Source of the DNA: an uncultured Flavobacteriales bacterium
Lineage (GTDB): Bacteria > Bacteroidota > Bacteroidia > Flavobacteriales > BACL11
Length of the DNA: 5,251 nucleotides
Assembly: GCA_913047525.1 (NCBI GenBank)
Contig: CAJWUS010000089.1
Location: forward strand, 1-5,251
Direction: 5' to 3'
A program made the translations under genes and the position numbers. How positions within the stretch are numbered: the stretch's first letter is position 1; each line of letters begins with the position of its first letter. Shown in pieces: positions 1-5,251 of the stretch. The notes under the pieces were generated by a model, which was given only the letters and a program-made list of their open reading frames with translations, searched no databases and had not been told where the DNA came from.

Positions 1-356
1 CAGTAGATTCTAATGATATCTCTTTTAAAATTGCAGGAAAAATGGCTTTTCGGGAAGCTTTTTTAAATGCAAAACCAAAACTAATGGAGCCAGTTCAGGA
101 ATTAGAGGTAATGGTGCCAGAAGACTTGATGGGAGATGTAATGACCGATTTACAAGGAAGGCGCTCGGTAGTGTTGGGGATGGAGACCAAAGGGCATTAT
201 CAGATAATTAAAGCCAAAACACCTTTGGCTGAGTTGGATAGATATTCCACTGCATTGTTATCCATTACGCAAGGAAAAGGCAGTTTTACTAGCCGATTTA
301 GCGAATACGCAATTGTCCCAAATGATGTTCAAAGCAAATTGGTGGCCAAAAATTAA
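1..356 (+). CDS. EF-G paralogue (EF-G2-like), C-terminal part only
   Basis: This is the 3' end of a translation elongation factor G family gene. The frame is open from the left edge (first full codon at 3), giving about 117 residues and a TAA stop at 354-356. It begins with VDSNDISFKIAG, the end of domain IV just after the tip loop, and continues into domain V (EPVQELEVMVPED, MGDVMTDLQGRR, IKAKTPLAEL, then SITQGKGSF and FSEYAIVP). The ATG at 42 is internal and not the start. An ungapped hand alignment with the C-terminus of the complete EF-G at 1418-3529 gives about 47 identities in 106 positions, so it is a diverged paralogue, not a recent copy. The pattern MGDVM-DLQ-RR, GHYQ-IKAK-PLAEL is how I remember the second EF-G class of Bacteroidota. 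The GTPase domain lies outside the window, so whether it hydrolyses GTP cannot be judged. A terminator follows, so it belongs to a separate transcription unit. Confidence 0.9.
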   Translation, partial: VDSNDISFKIAGKMAFREAFLNAKPKLMEPVQELEVMVPEDLMGDVMTDLQGRRSVVLGMETKGHYQIIKAKTPLAELDRYSTALLSITQGKGSFTSRFSEYAIVPNDVQSKLVAKN

Positions 357-401
357 CATTTTTTAACAAAAAAATACACCTATTCCTAAGCTCAAAAATC
401 A

Positions 402-436
402 GAATAAAAGTGTCTTTTGGCACTTTTGTTTTTCTT
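402..436 (+). terminator. Rho-independent terminator after the EF-G paralogue
   Basis: The sequence contains a 9-bp stem (406-414 paired with 419-427, one G-U pair) closed by a TTTT loop at 415-418. It can be extended outward to 13 bp (402-414 with 419-431) using A-U and two G-U pairs. The right arm is followed by a T-rich run at 429-436. It lies 46 nt past the stop of the upstream gene and about 60 nt before the rpsL promoter, so it should end the upstream transcript and insulate the ribosomal operon. Confidence 0.85.
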
Positions 437-479
437 ACCCAAAAAGGTTATAGTAAAAAAAACAATTTTTCGTTTTCTG

Positions 480-504
480 TTGTATTAATAAATTCATACA
501 TTTG
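480..504 (+). promoter_or_regulatory. Bacteroidota-type promoter of the str-S10 operon
   Basis: TACATTTG at 497-504 is an exact match to the Bacteroidota -7 consensus TAnnTTTG recognised by the primary sigma factor of this phylum. Transcription would be expected to begin near 510-512, leaving a leader of about 30 nt before the rpsL ATG. The upstream element is weak: a TTG at 480-482 is only 14 nt from the -7 box, shorter than the usual spacing of about 17-23 nt, and T-rich sequence at 466-476 is the alternative. The call rests on the -7 match, its position between a terminator and a highly expressed gene, and the absence of a better candidate nearby. Confidence 0.75.
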
Positions 505-510
505 CCGCCC

Positions 511-530
511 ATTTTAATAAGGATTAAAGT
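511..530 (+). promoter_or_regulatory. Small hairpin in the rpsL 5' leader
   Basis: ATTTTAAT (511-518) pairs with ATTAAAGT (523-530) to give an 8-bp stem with one U-G pair and an AAGG tetraloop. It would sit at the very start of the predicted transcript and end 10 nt before the rpsL ATG. All pairs are A-U or G-U, so it is thermodynamically weak. The structure is seen in the sequence; any function (5'-end stability, or a target for feedback by an operon product) is inference. The leader is AU-rich, so a chance hairpin is possible. Confidence 0.35.
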
Positions 531-540
531 ATAATATTTT

Positions 541-915
541 ATGCCAACGATACAACAACTAATAAGAAAAGGCCGACAAAAGCTAGTTAAAAAAAGCAAG
601 TCCTTAGCCTTGGGTAGCAGCCCTCAAAGAAGAGGAGTTTGTACTAGGGTTTATACTACAACCCCTAAAAAACCAAACTCTGCACTAAGGAAAGTAGCAA
701 GGGTTCGTCTTACTAATGGAAATGAAGTAAATGCTTACATTGGCGGTGAGGGTCATGCATTGCAAGAGCACTCTATTGTGCTTGTAAGAGGTGGCAGAGT
801 AAAAGATTTACCAGGAGTTCGGTATCATATTGTAAGAGGCGCATTAGATACTACAGGGGTAGATGGAAGAACACAAAGAAGATCAAAATACGGAACTAAG
901 AGGCCGAGAAAATAA
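541..915 (+). CDS. rpsL: 30S ribosomal protein S12 (uS12)
   Basis: A complete 124-residue protein, the same length as E. coli S12. S12 sits at the decoding centre on the 30S interface, where it monitors codon-anticodon pairing and is the classic site of streptomycin resistance changes. Family signatures are in order: [20 protein letters not shown] (about 34-53), [13 protein letters not shown] (66-78), [14 protein letters not shown] (83-96), RGALDTTGV (99-107) and the basic tail [11 protein letters not shown]. Lys43 and Lys88 (Met counted) are the unmodified lysines linked to streptomycin sensitivity. Asp89 matches the residue that RimO methylthiolates in E. coli; whether RimO exists here is unknown. 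The start is fixed by the canonical [13 protein letters not shown]-terminus. No Shine-Dalgarno sequence is present: the nearest GGA is at 521-523, about 18 nt away and inside a possible hairpin loop. It is the first gene of the operon, 16 nt ahead of rpsG. Confidence 0.99.
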   Translation: MPTIQQLIRKGRQKLVKKSKSLALGSSPQRRGVCTRVYTTTPKKPNSALRKVARVRLTNGNEVNAYIGGEGHALQEHSIVLVRGGRVKDLPGVRYHIVRGALDTTGVDGRTQRRSKYGTKRPRK

Positions 916-931
916 TTTACTATTTTAACAA

Positions 932-1402
932 ATGAGAAAAGGAAGAGCTAAAAAAAGAATTCTATTACCAGATCCAAAGTTTGGAAACACCTTAATCACA
1001 AGGTTTGTAAATAACTTGATGCTTGATGGCAGAAAAAATACTGCTTATCAAATTTTTTATGATGCAATGGATATTATATCAACCAAAGTAACAGAGGAAG
1101 AAGCAGTTGCAGTTTGGGAAAAAGCATTAGAAAATATAATGCCTGCTGTTGAGGTAAGAAGTAGAAGGATTGGAGGTGCAACATTTCAAATCCCTCAACC
1201 TGTAAGAGATGACAGAAAAATTTCATTAGGAATGAAATGGATGATTGGATTTACAAGAAAAAGGAATGAAAAAACAATGTGCGAGAGATTGGCAGGTGAG
1301 ATATTAGCTGCTTACAAAGAAGAAGGGGCTACATTTAAAAAGAAACAAGACACTCACAGAATGGCAGAAGCTAATAAAGCATTCGCTCATTTCAGGTTTT
1401 AA
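932..1402 (+). CDS. rpsG: 30S ribosomal protein S7 (uS7)
   Basis: A complete 156-residue protein, within the usual range for bacterial S7. S7 is a primary 16S rRNA binder that nucleates folding of the 3' major domain (30S head) and lines the E site. Visible features are the basic N-terminus MRKGRAKKR, VNNLMLDGRKNTAYQIFYDA (about 26-45), the beta-hairpin region VEVRSRRIGGATFQIPQPVR (73-92) that reaches toward the exit channel, and the conserved end HRMAEANKAFAHFRF (142-156). The start follows rpsL by 16 nt with no Shine-Dalgarno motif. In E. coli S7 represses its operon by binding a long rpsL-rpsG intercistronic region; the 16-nt spacer here cannot hold that structure, so such feedback, if any, must use another site. 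Confidence 0.99.
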   Translation: MRKGRAKKRILLPDPKFGNTLITRFVNNLMLDGRKNTAYQIFYDAMDIISTKVTEEEAVAVWEKALENIMPAVEVRSRRIGGATFQIPQPVRDDRKISLGMKWMIGFTRKRNEKTMCERLAGEILAAYKEEGATFKKKQDTHRMAEANKAFAHFRF

Positions 1403-1417
1403 ATTGATTAATTAGAA

Positions 1418-3529
1418 ATGGCTAAACATGATTTAACATATAATCGAAACATTGGTATCATGGCACACATTGATGCCGGTAAAACCACTACTACCGAAAG
1501 AATCTTGTATTATACAGGAATTTCGCATAAAATTGGTGAGGTGCATGATGGTGCCGCTACTATGGATTGGATGGAACAAGAGCAAGAAAGAGGAATTACC
1601 ATTACCTCTGCAGCTACTACTACTTTCTGGGAATACAGAGGAAATGAGTATAAAATGAACATCATTGATACTCCAGGCCATGTGGATTTTACCGTTGAGG
1701 TAGAGCGTTCACTTAGAGTATTGGATGGTGCGGTTGCACTTTTTTGTGCGGTTGGTGGTGTGGAGCCACAATCAGAAACTGTGTGGAGACAAGCAAATAA
1801 ATACAATGTGCCAAGAATAGGTTTTGTAAATAAAATGGACCGTTCTGGTGCCGACTTTTTTGAAACGGTAAGCCAGATAAGAGAACGTTTAGGAGCAAAT
1901 CCTATTCCTTTGCAAGTTCCTATCGGTTCGGAAGAAGATTTCAGAGGAGTTGTTGATTTAATCAATAATAAAGCAATCGTTTGGAATGAAGAGGATATGG
2001 GAATGACTTTTGAAGAAATTGATATTCCAAAAGATTTGAAAGATATAGTTGCCGAATGGAGAGAAAAATTGATTGAATCAGTTGCAGAGCAAGATGATAC
2101 TTTATTAGAAAAGTTTTTTGATGATCCGGATGGCATTACAGAAGAAGAGATGATGATTGCCATCAGAAAAGCAACAATTGCTATGGATATTACGCCAATA
2201 CTTTGTGGTTCTGCATTTAAGAATAAAGGGGTGCAAACTATGTTGGATGCGGTAATGTCTTACCTTCCCAGCCCACTGGATGTCGGTGCTGTGGAAGGAG
2301 TACATCCTGATACTGATGAAGTAGAAACAAGAGAACCAAATTCATCTGAGTCAATGGCAGCTTTGGCATTTAAAATTGCAACCGATCCTTATGTAGGAAG
2401 GTTATGTTTTTTCAGAATGTATTCTGGTAGGTTAGACGCTGGTTCTTATGTAATGAATTCCAGAACAAACAATAAAGAAAGAATTTCAAGAATATTCCAA
2501 ATGCACTCGAATAAGCAAAATGCTATTGATTGTATTGAAGCAGGTGATATTGGTGCGGCAGTTGGGTTTAAAGATATCAGAACAGGAGATACGCTTTATC
2601 AGGATAAGCCAGTTACATTGGAGTCCATGACTTTTCCAGATCCTGTAATTGGAGTTGCGGTTGAGCCAAAAACACAAGCAGATGTGGATAAATTGGGTGT
2701 TGCTTTAGGTAAATTAGCAGAGGAAGATCCTACTTTTACAATCCGTACCGACCAAGATTCTAATCAAACTATTATCTCAGGGATGGGAGAATTGCACCTA
2801 GAAATTATAATCGACAGATTGAAAAGGGAATTTAAAGTAGAATGTAACCAAGGTGCCCCACAGGTATCTTACAAAGAATCGATTACAACCTCAATAACTA
2901 CAAGAGAAGTTTATAAAAAACAATCGGGTGGTAGAGGTAAATTTGCCGATATCCAATTTGAACTTTCGCCAATGGATGCTGATTTTGAAGGAGAAGGATT
3001 GCAATTTGTAGATGAAGTAAAAGGAGGAAATATTCCAAGAGAATTTATTCCATCTGTTCAAAAAGGATTTGAGATGGCCATGAAAAATGGTGTTTTAGCG
3101 GGTTATCCTATCGACACTATGAAGGTGAGATTATTTGATGGTTCTTATCATGATGTGGATTCTGATGCACTATCATTTGAGATTTGTGCAAAAATTGCTT
3201 TTAAAGGAGCCTGCAAGCAAGCTAAACCAGTATTATTGGAGCCAATAATGAAATTAGAAGTAGTAACCCCAGAGGCAAATACGGGAGATGTGGTTGCTGA
3301 TTTGAACAGAAGAAGAGGGCAATTGGAAGGTATGGACTCCAGAGCAGGAGCGCAAGTAGTGAATGCAAAAGTTCCTCTTTCTGAAATGTTTGGTTATGTA
3401 ACGACTCTTAGAACTATTACATCTGGGCGTGCAACTTCCACTATGGAGTTTGCTGAATATCAACCAGCGCCCAAGAATATTGCAGAAGCGGTAATTGAAA
3501 AAATAAAAGGAACAATGGTACAAAATTAA
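1418..3529 (+). CDS. fusA: Elongation factor G, canonical translocase
   Basis: A complete 703-residue EF-G, the GTPase that moves tRNA and mRNA through the ribosome and, with RRF, recycles ribosomes. The GTPase domain has all its motifs: AHIDAGKT P-loop (16-23), RGITI switch I with Thr61 (58-62), DTPGH with catalytic His88 (84-88), NKMD (138-141) and GSAFK (264-268). Domain II follows at roughly 300-395, and domain III includes GMGELHLEI. Domain IV contains [11 protein letters not shown] (502-512) and the tip loop with His578 in YHDVDS, equivalent to E. coli His583. Domain V starts near 605 with [13 protein letters not shown] and ends at FAEYQPAP. No motif is missing, so this should be the main active EF-G, in contrast to the diverged paralogue at 1-356. 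The start gives the expected [17 protein letters not shown] terminus, 15 nt after rpsG. tuf, which follows fusA in E. coli, is absent; rpsJ begins 4 nt downstream. Confidence 0.99.
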   Translation: MAKHDLTYNRNIGIMAHIDAGKTTTTERILYYTGISHKIGEVHDGAATMDWMEQEQERGITITSAATTTFWEYRGNEYKMNIIDTPGHVDFTVEVERSLRVLDGAVALFCAVGGVEPQSETVWRQANKYNVPRIGFVNKMDRSGADFFETVSQIRERLGANPIPLQVPIGSEEDFRGVVDLINNKAIVWNEEDMGMTFEEIDIPKDLKDIVAEWREKLIESVAEQDDTLLEKFFDDPDGITEEEMMIAIRKATIAMDITPILCGSAFKNKGVQTMLDAVMSYLPSPLDVGAVEGVHPDTDEVETREPNSSESMAALAFKIATDPYVGRLCFFRMYSGRLDAGSYVMNSRTNNKERISRIFQMHSNKQNAIDCIEAGDIGAAVGFKDIRTGDTLYQDKPVTLESMTFPDPVIGVAVEPKTQADVDKLGVALGKLAEEDPTFTIRTDQDSNQTIISGMGELHLEIIIDRLKREFKVECNQGAPQVSYKESITTSITTREVYKKQSGGRGKFADIQFELSPMDADFEGEGLQFVDEVKGGNIPREFIPSVQKGFEMAMKNGVLAGYPIDTMKVRLFDGSYHDVDSDALSFEICAKIAFKGACKQAKPVLLEPIMKLEVVTPEANTGDVVADLNRRRGQLEGMDSRAGAQVVNAKVPLSEMFGYVTTLRTITSGRATSTMEFAEYQPAPKNIAEAVIEKIKGTMVQN

Positions 3530-3533
3530 ATAT

Positions 3534-3842
3534 ATGTCACAAAGAATTAGAATAAAATTAAAATCGTTTGATCATACTCTTGCTGATCAATCAGCTGAAA
3601 AGATTGCAAAAACAGTAAAAAACTCAGGCGCAATTGTTAGTGGTCCAATTCCTCTTCCAACGCATAAAAAGATTTATACCGTTTTGCGTTCTCCGCATGT
3701 TAACAAACAATCTAGAGAGCAATTTCAGCTTTCAGCCCATAAAAGATTAATGGATATATATAGCTCATCTTCCAAAACGATTGATGCGCTAATGAAATTA
3801 GAACTTCCTAGTGGAGTTCATGTAGAAATTAAAGTAATTTAA
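3534..3842 (+). CDS. rpsJ: 30S ribosomal protein S10 (uS10, NusE)
   Basis: A complete 102-residue S10, matching the usual 100-105. S10 is a 30S head protein that joins late in assembly. In well-studied bacteria it also acts as NusE, binding NusB for antitermination on rRNA operons and NusG to couple transcription with translation. Signatures are [14 protein letters not shown] at the N-terminus, the extended rRNA-contacting loop around [10 protein letters not shown] (37-46), the SPHVNK motif (53-58) and the end [20 protein letters not shown]. It starts only 4 nt after the fusA stop, so it is transcribed with fusA and probably translated by ribosomes coming off it. There is no leader ahead of it: in E. 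coli this gene opens a separate S10 operon with a long regulatory leader, whereas here it is an internal gene of a fused str-S10 operon. Confidence 0.99.
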   Translation: MSQRIRIKLKSFDHTLADQSAEKIAKTVKNSGAIVSGPIPLPTHKKIYTVLRSPHVNKQSREQFQLSAHKRLMDIYSSSSKTIDALMKLELPSGVHVEIKVI

Positions 3843-3853
3843 AAAAAGAAAAG

Positions 3854-4471
3854 ATGCCAGGTTTAATAGGTAAAAAAATAGGAATGACAAGTGTCTTTAA
3901 TGAGGACGGGAAAAATATTCCTTGTACTATCATTCAGGCAGGACCTTGTGTGGTTACTCAACTAAAAACGGAGAAGGTAGATGGTTATACTGCTGTGCAA
4001 CTATCTTTTGATGAGCAAAAAGAAAGAAGAATGACAAAAGCATTAGCAGGTCATTTCAGTAAAGCCAAAACTACACCAAAAAAGAAATTAGTGGAGTTTG
4101 AAATGCATGAGGAGGAAGTAAATTTAGGAGATACCATTACGGTTGATATTTTAGAAGAAGGATCTTTTGTAACAGTTGCAGGCACATCCAAAGGAAAAGG
4201 GTTTCAAGGGGTTGTAAAACGACATGGTTTTAAGGGAGTAAATGATGCAACCCACGGTCAGCATAACAGACAAAGGCATCCTGGTTCGATTGGTGCAGCA
4301 TCTTATCCTGCAAGAGTATTTAAGGGAATGCGAATGGGAGGACAAATGGGAAATGTTCGGGTTAAAGTGGAAAATTTGCAAGTGCTTAAAGTAATGCCGA
4401 AAAAAAACATTGTTTTAGTAAAAGGAGCTGTTCCGGGTGCTAATAATTCATATGTAATAATTGAGAAATAA
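3854..4471 (+). CDS. rplC: 50S ribosomal protein L3 (uL3)
   Basis: A complete 205-residue L3, close to the E. coli length of 209. L3 is one of the earliest 23S rRNA binders and is needed to start 50S assembly; its long central extension reaches toward the peptidyl transferase centre. Seen here are the N-terminal [15 protein letters not shown], the [19 protein letters not shown] segment (110-128), the extension [20 protein letters not shown] (133-152), [11 protein letters not shown] and the C-terminal [18 protein letters not shown]. Position 150 is Ser by hand alignment, where E. coli has the Gln methylated by PrmB. The start lies 11 nt after rpsJ in a purine-rich but non-Shine-Dalgarno spacer (AAAAAGAAAAG). 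The stop TAA overlaps the rplD ATG by one base. Confidence 0.99.
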   Translation: MPGLIGKKIGMTSVFNEDGKNIPCTIIQAGPCVVTQLKTEKVDGYTAVQLSFDEQKERRMTKALAGHFSKAKTTPKKKLVEFEMHEEEVNLGDTITVDILEEGSFVTVAGTSKGKGFQGVVKRHGFKGVNDATHGQHNRQRHPGSIGAASYPARVFKGMRMGGQMGNVRVKVENLQVLKVMPKKNIVLVKGAVPGANNSYVIIEK

Positions 4472-5100
4472 TGAAAGTAGCAGTACATAATATAAAAGGA
4501 AAAGAAACCGCCAAAAAGGTAGATTTGAAAAAGAATATTTTTGGCATTGAGCCAAATGATCATGCTATTTATTTGGATGTAAAACAATATTTGGCTAACC
4601 AAAGAAGAGGAACAAGTAAAACCAAGGAGAGGGGTGAGATTACAGGTAGCCGCAGGAAGATTAGAAAACAAAAAGGAAGTGGAATGGCAAGGGTAGGAGA
4701 TATTAAGAATCCTATTTTTAGAGGTGGTGGTAGAATTTTTGGCCCCAAACCTAGAGACTATGACTCTAAACTGAATAAAAAAGTGAAACGATTAGCCAGG
4801 AAATCGGCTTTAAGCTATAAAGCAAAAGATAATAATATCATTGTTTTAGAAGACTTTTCATTTGACACCCCTAAAACAAAAGAGTATTTGAATATTCTAA
4901 ACAATCTGGATCAACTAAATAGCAAAACATTAATGGTGCTATCAGATGTCAATAAAAATATATTTTTGTCGTCCAGAAATTTGAAAAAAGCAAAGGTAGT
5001 AAGAGCTTCTGATTTATGCACTTATGAGATTATGAATGCAAATAAGTTGCTTATTTTGGAGGGCTCAGTAAAAGAAATAGAAGAAACTCTTAATAATTAA
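4471..5100 (+). CDS. rplD: 50S ribosomal protein L4 (uL4)
   Basis: A complete 209-residue L4 (E. coli has 201). L4 binds 23S rRNA early in assembly, and its extended loop forms part of the narrow constriction of the peptide exit tunnel, where changes can give macrolide resistance. The loop is clear: RRGTSKTKERGEI (45-57), RKQKGSGMAR (65-74), then NPIFRGGGRIFGPKPRDY (80-97), followed by LNKKVKRLARKSALSYKA and a C-terminal globular part with IIVLEDFSFD. Met72 occupies the loop-tip position that is Arg67 in E. coli. The ATG at 4471 overlaps the rplC TAA (TAATG), which suggests termination-reinitiation coupling. In E. coli L4 represses the S10 operon through its leader; no comparable leader exists before rpsJ here, so that control is not expected in the same form. 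Confidence 0.99.
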   Translation: MKVAVHNIKGKETAKKVDLKKNIFGIEPNDHAIYLDVKQYLANQRRGTSKTKERGEITGSRRKIRKQKGSGMARVGDIKNPIFRGGGRIFGPKPRDYDSKLNKKVKRLARKSALSYKAKDNNIIVLEDFSFDTPKTKEYLNILNNLDQLNSKTLMVLSDVNKNIFLSSRNLKKAKVVRASDLCTYEIMNANKLLILEGSVKEIEETLNN

Positions 5101-5103
5101 GTA

Positions 5104-5251
5104 ATGAGTATTTTAATAAAACCCATAATCACTGAAAAAATGACTGACCAGAGCGAAAAGTTCAATCGTTTTGGGTTTGTTGTGGATAGAAACGCAAACA
5201 AGATAGAGATAAAAAAGGAAGTAGAAAAGGCCTATAATGTTACTGTCGATA
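5104..5251 (+). CDS. rplW: 50S ribosomal protein L23 (uL23), N-terminal part
   Basis: The frame from the ATG at 5104 stays open to the right edge, giving 49 residues plus one base; the rest lies outside the window (the family is usually near 95-100 residues). L23 sits at the peptide tunnel exit and is the docking point for trigger factor and signal recognition particle. The start SILIKPIITEKMT carries the conserved KPIITEK motif, followed by FGFVVDRNANKIEIKKEVE and KAYNVTV, the typical beta-strand and helix of the L23 fold. It begins 3 nt after the rplD stop, and the order L3-L4-L23 is that of the S10 operon throughout bacteria. No Shine-Dalgarno motif precedes it. Confidence 0.97.
   Translation, partial: MSILIKPIITEKMTDQSEKFNRFGFVVDRNANKIEIKKEVEKAYNVTVD

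Larger units (their letters stand above)
541..5251 (+). other. Fused str-S10 operon, tuf-less, open at right edge
   Basis: Seven same-strand genes, rpsL-rpsG-fusA-rpsJ-rplC-rplD-rplW, are separated by 16, 15, 4, 11, -1 and 3 nt with no terminator between them. Together with the promoter at about 480-504 they look like one transcription unit that continues into the rest of the S10 cluster. All complete genes stop with TAA and all start with ATG. The order is that of str joined to S10 with tuf missing, which I recall as normal in Bacteroidota, where tuf sits with the secE-nusG-rpoBC region. Confidence 0.9.

Noticed and set aside
42..44. ATG as the start of a 104-residue small protein at the left end
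   Set aside because: The frame is open upstream to the window edge and those codons encode VDSNDISFKIAG, conserved EF-G domain IV sequence, so the ATG is an internal methionine of a longer gene.
530..535. TATAAT, resembling a sigma-70 -10 box, just before rpsL
   Set aside because: It ends 5 nt before the ATG, has no suitable -35 element, and Bacteroidota use TAnnTTTG; an exact match to that lies at 497-504.
1510..2163. Long antisense open frame (217 codons) opposite fusA
   Set aside because: It lies wholly within the highly conserved fusA gene on the other strand and its serine-rich translation resembles no family I know; it is a by-product of fusA codon usage.
4536..4543. TATTTTTG in rplD as an internal promoter
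   Set aside because: It matches TAnnTTTG only through a T-run encoding NIFG, no TTG lies at the right distance upstream, and such matches are expected by chance in AT-rich coding DNA.
4303..4671. Antisense open frame of 122 codons spanning the rplC-rplD junction
   Set aside because: It overlaps two certain ribosomal protein genes and has a low-complexity hydrophobic translation with no recognisable domain.
4954..4967. Perfect 14-nt palindrome AAAAATATATTTTT inside rplD
   Set aside because: It consists only of A and T in codons for Lys, Asn, Ile and Phe, has too small a loop for a terminator, and needs no explanation beyond base composition.
4961..4968. Second TATTTTTG in rplD, about 136 nt before rplW, as a promoter for rplW
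   Set aside because: There is no TTG element at 17-23 nt upstream and the genes around it are tightly spaced; it looks like chance.

Overview
The window is AT-rich DNA from a member of the Bacteroidota. Four things point there. The proteins have Bacteroidota-type sequences, for example EF-G with GGRGKFADI in domain IV and L3 with SIGAASYP. fusA runs straight into rpsJ with no tuf between them. The promoter upstream of rpsL carries an exact TAnnTTTG -7 element. None of the seven visible start codons has a Shine-Dalgarno sequence. I cannot place it below phylum with confidence.

Layout, all on the + strand. Positions 1-356 hold the 3' end of an EF-G paralogue (end of domain IV plus domain V), which appears to be of the EF-G2 type. 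Positions 357-540 are the only real intergenic stretch: a strong rho-independent terminator (about 402-433), then a promoter (-7 box at 497-504) and a short AU-rich leader that can form a small hairpin (511-530). From 541 to the right edge runs an unbroken ribosomal operon: rpsL (S12), rpsG (S7), fusA (EF-G), rpsJ (S10), rplC (L3), rplD (L4) and the start of rplW (L23). Gaps between genes are 16, 15, 4, 11, -1 and 3 nt, all seven visible stops are TAA, and no internal terminator or convincing internal promoter was seen.

This is the str operon fused directly to the S10 operon, so one transcript would supply the decoding-centre protein S12, the 30S head proteins S7 and S10, the translocase EF-G, and the large-subunit assembly and tunnel proteins L3, L4 and L23. 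The intercistronic S7 target and the S10 leader used for feedback control in E. coli have no room here, so any operon-level control probably acts on the 5' leader at about 511-540 or on the promoter.

The core is conserved housekeeping DNA and I see no evidence of a new system. The points most worth a second look are the EF-G paralogue next to the str operon, the compact leader hairpin, the imperfect dyad over the promoter, and two lineage-type substitutions in L3 and L4.
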